Shown here: in pieces, positions 1 through 5,340 of the stretch
Layout of the letters: every line of letters begins with the position of its first letter
Position numbering within the stretch: position 1 is the stretch's first letter
Assembly: GCA_020629895.1 (NCBI GenBank)
Contig: JAHDCM010000046.1
Location: 1-12,570 of the forward strand
From: Bacteroidota bacterium
GTDB lineage: Bacteria > Bacteroidota > Bacteroidia > Chitinophagales > UBA2359
DNA: 12,570 nt
Direction of reading: 5' to 3'
Made by a program: the position numbers and the translations under genes
The notes under the pieces: model-generated
The model's input: the letters and a program-made list of their open reading frames with translations, nothing else
Databases searched by the model: none
Told to the model about the DNA's origin: nothing

Positions 1-11
1 TCGCACAATTC

Positions 12-2021
12 CTAGTCCTTCAAAATCTCCGTCTTCCCTACTGCCATCCGCAACACAAAAAACGCAATCACCGCTACCACCAACCACATCAAACCCATCA
101 TCCATTCTAAAAAGACAAACTTACCCGAAGCAAACAAAATAGAATAAGTCATCACAATCGCACTAATCCAGCAAAGGAATAAATAAGGTAGATTCGACTT
201 ACGCCCCGCTAAACTCGTTAGCTCACTCACCGCCCCCCAATAACCATCTGGACGTACTTTCGTGTAAAACGCCTTCAGTTTTTCGATATTCGTAGGAGGC
301 GTAAAGAACGTAACCACCAACCAAGCAACAGTTGTAAAACCAACTGTAAAAAAGAAACTATTCGGAAACTCCCAACCTAGTACCCATTTACTAATCGAAA
401 AAGCAATAAAAGGAGCAATGGTAGCCGTAATTTCACTCCACGCATTAATACGCCACCAATACCAACGTAAAATCAAGACCAAACCAAGCCCTGCACCACA
501 TTCCATAATAAACTTCCAGCCATCGGCAATACTATCCAAAATAAGCGATACTCCCAAACCAATCACCATCAACAAAAGCGTAACAATACGCGCCACTTTT
601 ACCAATTTCTCCTGCGTTGCCGAACGATCCAAAAAGCGGTGATAAAAATCATTCACTACATAACTCGCCCCCCAGTTCAATTGCGTAGACATCGTACTCA
701 TATAAGCCGCAAAAAAGGCCACTAATAATAACCCTTTCAAACCACTAGGCAAAAAACCCTTCATCGCTAAAACAAAGCCCTTCCTAGTATCACCACTATA
801 TTGTAAGGCTTCATCAATTTCTTGATTATCTTTTGCCAATGCCGCCAATTGCTGATTTACCGCCTTTAATTGACTTAAATTTTTATTAACCAACTTCCCT
901 TGATCCGAGTCTTTCGCTGCCAACTCCTCCAATTGTGCTGCATCTAATACAAAGATTTTATCATTAATCAATTGCTTTCCTTTTTCACTCTTATCCGCTT
1001 TTAATGCTTGTATATTTTGCACCAATTCTTGGTCAGGAATATACTTTAAATTGTAGTTCATTCCATACAAACTAATACAACACAAACCGACCACAATCCA
1101 GGGCCAAGGACGAATACAATAATGGGCAATTTGAAAAAACAAAGTCGCATACACCGCATGTTTTTCATCCTTCGCACTCATCATACGCTGGGCAACATAC
1201 CCACCTCCTCCAGGTTCTGCCCCCGGATACCAACTCGCCCACCACAAAACACCCACATAAGCCAAAAAACCGCCCACACCCAGTGCAAGTGTACTTCCCA
1301 AATCCGAACCTGATGCCGCTTCCCCGCCTACCTGCGGAAAGAAACTAAAGGCTCCTTCGGGTAGTGTTTCTTGCAATTTGCTCATCCCGCCTACCTCTGG
1401 CGAATTAACCACTAATATCGCCAAAATAATACAGCCTACCATCGCAATGACAAACTGTATCGCATCAGTAAAAGCCACACCCAAAAAGCCAGACAAAGAA
1501 GAATAAATAGCAACAATCACCATTACCAAAGCCGTATAACATGCTGCCCCAAAGAAATCTAAACCAAAAAATACTTGTAGCAAGGTAATCAAGGCAAGGT
1601 TCACCCACCCAATAATCACCGCATTCATAAACACCCCCAAGTACAAAGACTTAAAACCGCGCAGAAAAGAAGCCGCATAGCCATCATAACGCAATTCAAT
1701 CAACTCTACCTCCGTCAGTACTTCAGCACGCCGCCACAAATTCGCAAAAAAGAAAGTCGTCAACATCCCGCCTGCCAAAAAACACCACCACAACCAGTTG
1801 CTAGAAACCCCACTATCTGCCACTAATTCAGTAACTGCCAGCGGCGTATCCGCAGCAAAAGTAGTAGCGACCATCGAAATACCAGCGATGTACCACGGCA
1901 AGTTTCTTCCTCCTAAGAAAAAACTGGCCATATTCTTGCCCGCTTTTTTAGTGAAGGATAATCCAAACAATACAATAAACCCCAAAATGCCTATAAATAC
2001 GATCCAGTCGAGTAATGTCAT
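12..2021 (-). CDS. Sodium:solute symporter (SSS/SLC5 family) with soluble insert
   Basis: 669 aa, inner-membrane Na+-coupled uptake carrier of the SSS (SLC5) family. Seen: many hydrophobic segments (roughly residues 4-22, 72-95, 122-148, 160-206, 245-265, 290-318, 428-445, 476-497, 530-575, 611-631, 636-660), the early FFLGGRNLPWYIAGISM signature (34-50), AFTDAIQF (183-190), RPWPWIVVGL (304-313) and YMSTMSTQLNWGASYVVNDF (440-459). In this family the Ser/Thr of the last helix help form the Na2 sodium site. Odd: about 90 polar, Lys/Glu/Gln-rich residues (about 325-415) interrupt the membrane core, making the protein longer than compact SSS members. Substrate cannot be told from sequence; divergence from pfkA makes a sugar possible, but that is inference. 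The ATG at 2019-2021 opens directly onto the first helix. No Shine-Dalgarno is seen. The gene stops 11 bases from the window edge, so its downstream neighbour is unknown. Confidence 0.93.
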   Translation of the reverse strand: MTLLDWIVFIGILGFIVLFGLSFTKKAGKNMASFFLGGRNLPWYIAGISMVATTFAADTPLAVTELVADSGVSSNWLWWCFLAGGMLTTFFFANLWRRAEVLTEVELIELRYDGYAASFLRGFKSLYLGVFMNAVIIGWVNLALITLLQVFFGLDFFGAACYTALVMVIVAIYSSLSGFLGVAFTDAIQFVIAMVGCIILAILVVNSPEVGGMSKLQETLPEGAFSFFPQVGGEAASGSDLGSTLALGVGGFLAYVGVLWWASWYPGAEPGGGGYVAQRMMSAKDEKHAVYATLFFQIAHYCIRPWPWIVVGLCCISLYGMNYNLKYIPDQELVQNIQALKADKSEKGKQLINDKIFVLDAAQLEELAAKDSDQGKLVNKNLSQLKAVNQQLAALAKDNQEIDEALQYSGDTRKGFVLAMKGFLPSGLKGLLLVAFFAAYMSTMSTQLNWGASYVVNDFYHRFLDRSATQEKLVKVARIVTLLLMVIGLGVSLILDSIADGWKFIMECGAGLGLVLILRWYWWRINAWSEITATIAPFIAFSISKWVLGWEFPNSFFFTVGFTTVAWLVVTFFTPPTNIEKLKAFYTKVRPDGYWGAVSELTSLAGRKSNLPYLFLCWISAIVMTYSILFASGKFVFLEWMMGLMWLVVAVIAFFVLRMAVGKTEILKD

Positions 2022-2153
2022 TTGCTAAAATTATGTAGTTTGTAAGGGAATGTGACTATTCGATAAAATTGATATAAATTCTAGTGGAAAGTACGGAAAA
2101 TTTAATATCTTATTCAAGGTTTCAGTCAACAAAATAACAGCTGTTAGCTTATC
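2022..2153. promoter_or_regulatory. Divergent intergenic region with a 12-nt palindrome before pfkA
   Basis: These 132 bp must hold the promoters of both the symporter (-) and pfkA (+). No exact TAnnTTTG box was found on either strand; the nearest is TAGTTTG (2037-2043), one base short in spacing. A perfect 12-nt palindrome TAACAGCTGTTA lies at 2135-2146, seven bases before the pfkA ATG. It could be an operator or a small hairpin, but palindromes of this size are expected a few times by chance in 12 kb. Confidence 0.35.
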
Positions 2154-3140
2154 ATGGAAAAAAAATTAAAAAAAATCGCGCTGCTCACCTCTGGCGGTGA
2201 TGCACCTGGCATGAATGCTTGTATCCGCGCAGTCGTCCGAACAGGGCTTTATCATGGCCTCCAAATGATTGGAATTTATCGAGGCTATCAAGGAATGATC
2301 GAAGGAGATTTTGAAGAGATGTCCTCTCGGAGTGTTAGCAATATCATTCATCGAGGTGGAACCATTCTCAAATCCGCCCGAAGCAAAGAATTCAGAACAG
2401 AAGAAGGCATGAAACGGGCTTGGCAATATCTCAAAGCAGAACGCATCGACGGATTAATCACCATTGGTGGAGATGGCACCTTTAGAGGTGCCAATGAATT
2501 CTCAAAAAAATATGAAATTCCTGTTATCGGTATTCCCGGCACCATCGACAATGACATGTTTGGTACCGACTACACTATCGGATACGATACCGCCATTAAT
2601 ACCGTTATTGAATCAGTAGATAAAATACGCGACACCGCCCACTCACACGACCGCCTCTTTTTTATTGAAGTAATGGGACGTGATGCAGGATTAATTGCTA
2701 TCCGCACCGGTATTGCAGTAGGAGCCGAGGCGATTTTGGTACCAGAAAGTAAAACGGATATTGAAACACTCATTGAAGATTTAGAATTGGGATGGATGCG
2801 CAAAAAATCATCCAGTATTGTCATAGTTGCTGAAGGAGAAGAAGCAGGTGGCGCATTTGAAATCGCTAAAATGGTCGGAGAGCGCATGAAAGATCGTTAC
2901 GATATTCGTGTCACCGTTCTCGGACATATCCAACGAGGCGGGCAACCCACTTGCATGGATCGAGTACGTGCTAGTCGCTTAGGGGTCGCTGCTGTCGAAG
3001 CACTACGAGCAGGCAAATCCAATGTTATGATTGGTATCCAAAACGGTCAAATTGCACATGTCCCACTAGAGCAAAGTGTCAAACATCACTCTACCTTCGA
3101 TAGCAATCTACTACGTATTGCCAAGCTTTTATCCTATTAA
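2154..3140 (+). CDS. pfkA: ATP-dependent 6-phosphofructokinase
   Basis: 328 aa, close to the usual length of bacterial PfkA (about 320). It phosphorylates fructose 6-phosphate to fructose 1,6-bisphosphate, the committed step of glycolysis, in the cytoplasm as a tetramer. Seen in order: SGGDAPGMNACIRAVVR (13-29, nucleotide-binding start), GGDGTF (105-110), PGTIDND (128-134, with D132 matching the catalytic base of E. coli PfkA), a conserved Arg in SHDR (R167), MGRDAG (174-179) and GHIQRGG (257-263, sugar-phosphate site). Gly in GGDG and Gly in PGTIDND are the residues typical of ATP users; pyrophosphate-dependent enzymes usually carry Asp and Lys there. The start is at the first ATG; the lysine-rich beginning MEKKLKKIALLTSGGD fits the family. 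The stop lies 13 bp before the next gene, so co-transcription with the cytochrome is likely. Confidence 0.97.
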   Translation: MEKKLKKIALLTSGGDAPGMNACIRAVVRTGLYHGLQMIGIYRGYQGMIEGDFEEMSSRSVSNIIHRGGTILKSARSKEFRTEEGMKRAWQYLKAERIDGLITIGGDGTFRGANEFSKKYEIPVIGIPGTIDNDMFGTDYTIGYDTAINTVIESVDKIRDTAHSHDRLFFIEVMGRDAGLIAIRTGIAVGAEAILVPESKTDIETLIEDLELGWMRKKSSSIVIVAEGEEAGGAFEIAKMVGERMKDRYDIRVTVLGHIQRGGQPTCMDRVRASRLGVAAVEALRAGKSNVMIGIQNGQIAHVPLEQSVKHHSTFDSNLLRIAKLLSY

Positions 3141-3153
3141 TCAACTCACAAAC

Positions 3154-4176
3154 ATGCCTACGAAAACCACCGCTTTCTTAGCCATCAGCCTATTTATATT
3201 ATTCGCGGCACTCCAACTTCGCCCCGACGATCAACAACAGTGGACAGCAACAACCCCTGTCAGTAAGGTATTAATGGAATTAGGAGACAACCCACCTCTT
3301 CATTATGTAGAACATCCTAGTGAAGAGCAAATTCAACAAGGAAAAGACCTCGTTCACAAAGGACATACCTTTATTGATGGGAAACGTACCCGTCAACAAT
3401 CCAGGCATTTTGTCTGTACTCATTGTCACAATGTACTACCCGAAGACCCCGTAGCCAATGTAAGCGACCCCGAAGCGCGACTACAACATGCTATCAAAAC
3501 AGGACTCCCCTTTTTACAAGGCACCACCCTCTATGGTGCCGTCAATCGTAGTACTTGGTACAATGATGACTACCTCAAAAAATACGGTTCACTAGTAGCA
3601 CCTGCACGCGATACCCTTGTCAATGCCATCCAGTTATGCGCGATAGAATGTTCACAAGGCCGTCTTCTCAAGCCCCAAGAACTCGACGCAGTACTAGCAT
3701 ACCTCTGGTCAATCGAATTAAAACTCCATGACCTTGATTTATCTACTGAGGAAATGACACAACTAAACGCCCAAAAAGAAGACCCTCAAAAAATGATTCA
3801 GTGGCTCAAAAGTAAATACTTACAAGCCTCTCCCGCTCACTTTGAATCACCTTATACCAGCTTCGAATCAAGCAAAAAATTAACGGGTCGCCCCGATATG
3901 GGCAAAGCCGTTTACGAACTCAGTTGCCAGCACTGTCACGGTATTGGAAAAAACGTCACCAATCTCATCCTCGACGACTCTCCCCTCACCTTCAAAATGC
4001 TCAAACGCAACTTCCACAAAATGGAAAAACACCTATCTATTTATAATATCACGCGCCGAGGCACCTACGCTGTTATGGGCTACCGTCCTTATATGCCTCA
4101 TTACCCCCTCGAACGCCTCAGTGAGCAACAACTCACCGATTTGCGCACCTACATCGAACAAGAAGCTACAAAATAA
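3154..4176 (+). CDS. Exported diheme c-type cytochrome
   Basis: 340 aa from the ATG at 3154. The open frame extends up to 3076, but that start lies inside pfkA, while MPTKTTAFLAISLFILFAAL starting at 3154 is a convincing export signal or membrane anchor with no lipobox Cys. Two heme-attachment motifs are visible: CTHCH (88-92) and CQHCH (258-262). For the second heme a plausible distal Met is in YRPYMPHYPL (M314). The first domain has no Met after its CxxCH; instead CAIEC (162-166), followed by SQGR and a final helix, sits where the distal ligand normally lies, recalling the His/Cys-ligated hemes of SoxA and TsdA. The stretch LYGAVNRSTWYNDDYLKKYG (126-145) looks like a family signature. Role: periplasmic or membrane-tethered electron transfer; partner unknown. 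It follows pfkA by 13 bp. Confidence 0.88.
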   Translation: MPTKTTAFLAISLFILFAALQLRPDDQQQWTATTPVSKVLMELGDNPPLHYVEHPSEEQIQQGKDLVHKGHTFIDGKRTRQQSRHFVCTHCHNVLPEDPVANVSDPEARLQHAIKTGLPFLQGTTLYGAVNRSTWYNDDYLKKYGSLVAPARDTLVNAIQLCAIECSQGRLLKPQELDAVLAYLWSIELKLHDLDLSTEEMTQLNAQKEDPQKMIQWLKSKYLQASPAHFESPYTSFESSKKLTGRPDMGKAVYELSCQHCHGIGKNVTNLILDDSPLTFKMLKRNFHKMEKHLSIYNITRRGTYAVMGYRPYMPHYPLERLSEQQLTDLRTYIEQEATK

Positions 4177-4207
4177 CTGTCATTAACCCTTTAACCCATT
4201 TATCATT

Positions 4208-4696
4208 ATGAAAGCACATTATCTCCTTCTAACGATACTTCTATTCGGAAGTGTCCTAGTAACGAATGCACAAGAAGCAAGCGATAAAGCACAAGCTCCC
4301 TCTGAACTAGAGCAAATCTCTGCCACCCTACTCGATTATATCGAAGGGACTGCTAATGGCGAACCCGACCGCATTAAAAGAGCTTTTCACGAAGACCTCA
4401 ACTTATACACGGTTCACGATGATACCATTCGCGCACGTTCTGGTCAAAAATATATTGGATATTTTAAGGAAGGAGAAAAAAACAACCGCCCAGGACGCAT
4501 CATCTCTATTGATTATGAAAACGATGCCGCTATGGCTAAAGTCGAAATTGACATGCCTAGTAGAAAACGCCTTTACACCGACTACTTTCTACTTCTCAAA
4601 GTAAAAGACCACTGGAAAATTGTCCATAAAAGTTATACCTACCGCGATTATCCATCCGTAACACTCGAAAAAAAAGAAGCAATAAAAGAAAAATAA
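4208..4696 (+). CDS. Exported NTF2-like protein (putative lumazine-binding 2 family)
   Basis: 162 aa. A signal peptide is clear: MKAHYLLLTILLFGSVLVTNA, cleaved probably after A21, leaving QEASDK. The mature part is one small alpha+beta domain from about residue 36. It begins with LLDYIEGTANGEPDRIKRAF and continues with LNLYTV, RSGQKYIGYFKEG, GRIISIDYENDAAMAKVEID and YTDYFLLLKVKDHWKIVHKSYTYR. This pattern matches the SnoaL/NTF2-like fold and, from memory, the Pfam 'putative lumazine-binding' (Lumazine_bd_2) family. Ligand and role are unknown for most members; no catalytic set can be named. It lies 31 bp after the cytochrome gene on the same strand and is probably the last gene of the pfkA run, since the composite repeat starts 28 bp beyond its stop. 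Confidence 0.85.
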   Translation: MKAHYLLLTILLFGSVLVTNAQEASDKAQAPSELEQISATLLDYIEGTANGEPDRIKRAFHEDLNLYTVHDDTIRARSGQKYIGYFKEGEKNNRPGRIISIDYENDAAMAKVEIDMPSRKRLYTDYFLLLKVKDHWKIVHKSYTYRDYPSVTLEKKEAIKEK

Positions 4697-4734
4697 TACG
4701 GAGCTAAAATCCCCTTATTAATCTTTGGGCGTGT

Positions 4735-4833
4735 CCCTCATTCGAAAATCAAGACTTATCAGGTTTTGTAGGGGCAATGCCTCGTGCTTGCCCTTTTACA
4801 AACAAACCTGCCAAGTCGATTTTCGAATGAGGG
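4735..4833 (+). repeat. Variable head hairpin of the left copy
   Basis: Perfect 16-bp outer stem CCCTCATTCGAAAATC (4735-4750) with GATTTTCGAATGAGGG (4818-4833). Inside, CTTATCAGGTTT (4755-4766) pairs imperfectly with AAACCTGCCAAG (4804-4815), and GGGCAA (4771-4776) with TTGCCC (4788-4793). The result is a long, interrupted hairpin of 99 nt. Its sequence has nothing in common with the head hairpin of the right copy. Confidence 0.85.
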
Positions 4834-4874
4834 TCGGGCTATCCGCTTGTAGTTGCCTCATACACAAGGTGTTC

Positions 4875-4924
4875 GGCTAAAGCCCTAGCAGTGTCTTCCT
4901 TCGTCAGCCCTGCTAGGACAAGCC
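4875..4924 (+). repeat. Covarying 50-nt hairpin, left copy
   Basis: Outer stem GGCT (4875-4878) with AGCC (4921-4924); an AAA/A internal loop; 8-bp stem CCTAGCAG (4884-4891) with CTGCTAGG (4910-4917); 18-nt loop TGTCTTCCTTCGTCAGCC (4892-4909). The homologous hairpin of the right copy has the same loop and four compensatory pair changes. Confidence 0.85.
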
Positions 4925-5021
4925 TCACTACCTGTCTATTTCGGCAAGCTACCACTACTATCCCTCACGCGGCAAACAATGAGTGAATGGGTGGTTGACT
5001 GAATGATTGAATGAATTAGGC

Positions 5022-5047
5022 TGCCGCCAGCGTCATCGCTGGCGGCA
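5022..5047. repeat. GC-rich hairpin in the spacer between the copies
   Basis: Perfect 11-bp stem TGCCGCCAGCG (5022-5032) and CGCTGGCGGCA (5037-5047) around a TCAT loop. No T-run follows on either strand, so it is not a classical intrinsic terminator. Its high GC content stands out from the surroundings. It sits between the tails of the two element copies. Confidence 0.75.
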
Positions 5048-5135
5048 ACTCCGTTGGACGTTTAATCGTCAATCGTTCCATCATATACCGCGTGAGGGAT
5101 AGCAGCGATAGCTTGGCGCAGTAACCAACTAGTGA

Positions 5136-5185
5136 CGCCTGTGCTGGCAGGGCTGACGAAGGAAGACACTGCCAGCACTTTGGCG
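5136..5185 (-). repeat. Covarying 50-nt hairpin, right copy
   Basis: On the plus strand: GCTGGCAG (5143-5150) with CTGCCAGC (5169-5176), extended by GT/AC to a 10-bp stem, plus outer CGCC (5136-5139) with GGCG (5182-5185). The 18-nt loop at 5151-5168 is the exact reverse complement of the left copy's loop. In element orientation the differing pairs relative to the left copy are C-G to G-C, A-T to G-C, G-C to C-G and T-A to C-G. Confidence 0.85.
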
Positions 5186-5225
5186 GAACAGGCGGCTACA
5201 AGCCAACTACAAGCGAATAGCCCGA

Positions 5226-5282
5226 CGGGTATCAAAAAAGCGCAGCCTTTTGTGACAAAAGATTGCGCTTTTTTGATACCCG
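5226..5282 (-). repeat. Variable head hairpin of the right copy
   Basis: Perfect 19-bp stem CGGGTATCAAAAAAGCGCA (5226-5244) with TGCGCTTTTTTGATACCCG (5264-5282), and an inner 6-bp stem CTTTTG/CAAAAG (5247-5252, 5256-5261) with a TGA loop. This is the strongest hairpin of the window and lies about 58 bp beyond the lactone oxidase stop. It could end transcription from either side, though its T-run is inside the stem rather than after it. Confidence 0.9.
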
Positions 5283-5340
5283 GCACGCCCAACATTATTG
5301 ATGACTGGATAAATGGGTGAATGGATGACTGGGTCAAAAA

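Larger units (their letters stand above)
4725..4972 (+). repeat. Left copy of the modular element (248 bp)
   Basis: Parts in order: 5' box TTGGGCGTGT (4725-4734); variable head hairpin (4735-4833); 3' box TCGGGCTATCCGCTTGTAGTTG (first 20 at 4834-4853, ending 4855); less conserved stretch; 50-nt covarying hairpin (4875-4924); TCACTA (4925-4930); and tail CAAGCTACCACTACTATC leading into CTATCCCTCACGCGG (4958-4972). It begins 28 bp after the stop of the NTF2-like gene and is oriented with it, so it would be part of that gene's 3' untranslated RNA if transcription continues. Confidence 0.85.
4725..5292. repeat. Composite inverted repeat: two facing copies of a structured element
   Basis: The 568-bp unit is bounded by a perfect 9-bp terminal inverted repeat, TTGGGCGTG (4725-4733) and CACGCCCAA (5284-5292). 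Inside are two diverged copies of one element in opposite orientation, separated by 115 bp (4973-5087). Outside the variable head hairpins the copies measure 139 and 138 nt, and about 109 of 139 positions match by hand alignment. No encoded transposase and no exact target duplication were found; the flanks TTATTAAT and TTATTGAT are only similar and are not symmetrically placed. The arrangement resembles paired REP/BIME-type repeats or a non-autonomous mobile element, but could also be a locally duplicated RNA element. Confidence 0.85.
5088..5292 (-). repeat. Right copy of the modular element (205 bp)
   Basis: Read on the minus strand: 5' box TTGGGCGTGC (5292-5283); variable head hairpin (5282-5226); box TCGGGCTATTCGCTTGTAG and onward (5225-5204, 21 of 22 bases equal to the left copy); covarying hairpin (5185-5136); TCACTA (5135-5130); and tail CTATCCCTCACGCGG (5102-5088), identical to the left copy. 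It starts 48 bp downstream of the stop of the lactone oxidase gene and is oriented with that gene, mirroring the left copy and its own upstream gene. Confidence 0.85.
4697..5340. other. Gene-free 644-bp region between convergent genes
   Basis: No credible gene lies here. Frames on both strands (such as 5062-5337 on - and 5132-5320 on +) run through hairpin arms and lack any domain-like sequence. The region holds the two facing copies of a modular repeat (4725-4972 and 5088-5292), a GC-rich hairpin between them, and short degenerate TGAATG/GACTG-type repeats at 4981-5018 and 5300-5335. Transcription from both sides (the NTF2-like gene and the lactone oxidase) runs into it. Confidence 0.9.

Noticed and set aside
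2135..2146. Palindrome TAACAGCTGTTA as a definite operator
   Set aside because: A 12-nt palindrome is expected a few times per 12 kb by chance; its place before pfkA is noted but does not prove binding.
2154..3140. Pyrophosphate-dependent phosphofructokinase
   Set aside because: The protein has GGDG and PGTIDND, the ATP-type residues, rather than the Asp/Lys pair typical of pyrophosphate users.
3076..3153. Earlier start for the cytochrome gene, inside pfkA
   Set aside because: It would add 26 residues before a good export signal and overlap the conserved pfkA end; the ATG at 3154 gives a normal signal sequence.
4725..5292. Ordinary insertion sequence or MITE with target duplication
   Set aside because: No transposase gene and no exact direct repeat at the borders (TTATTAAT vs TTATTGAT, offset). 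A non-autonomous element remains possible but is not shown.
4725..5292. Integron attC sites or a retron msr/msd
   Set aside because: The attC core GTTRRRY/RYYYAAC boxes are not at the hairpin ends, and no integrase or reverse transcriptase gene is in the window.
5132..5320. 62-codon open frame on the plus strand
   Set aside because: It covers the covarying hairpin and the 19-bp palindrome of the right copy; the compensatory changes favour nucleic-acid structure over coding.
5062..5337. 91-codon open frame on the minus strand
   Set aside because: It runs through the arms of the right element copy and the short repeats; the sequence is low in domain-like features and is explained by the repeat structure.
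4697..5340. CRISPR array
   Set aside because: The repeats are two inverted copies and degenerate short runs, not regularly spaced direct repeats; no cas genes.
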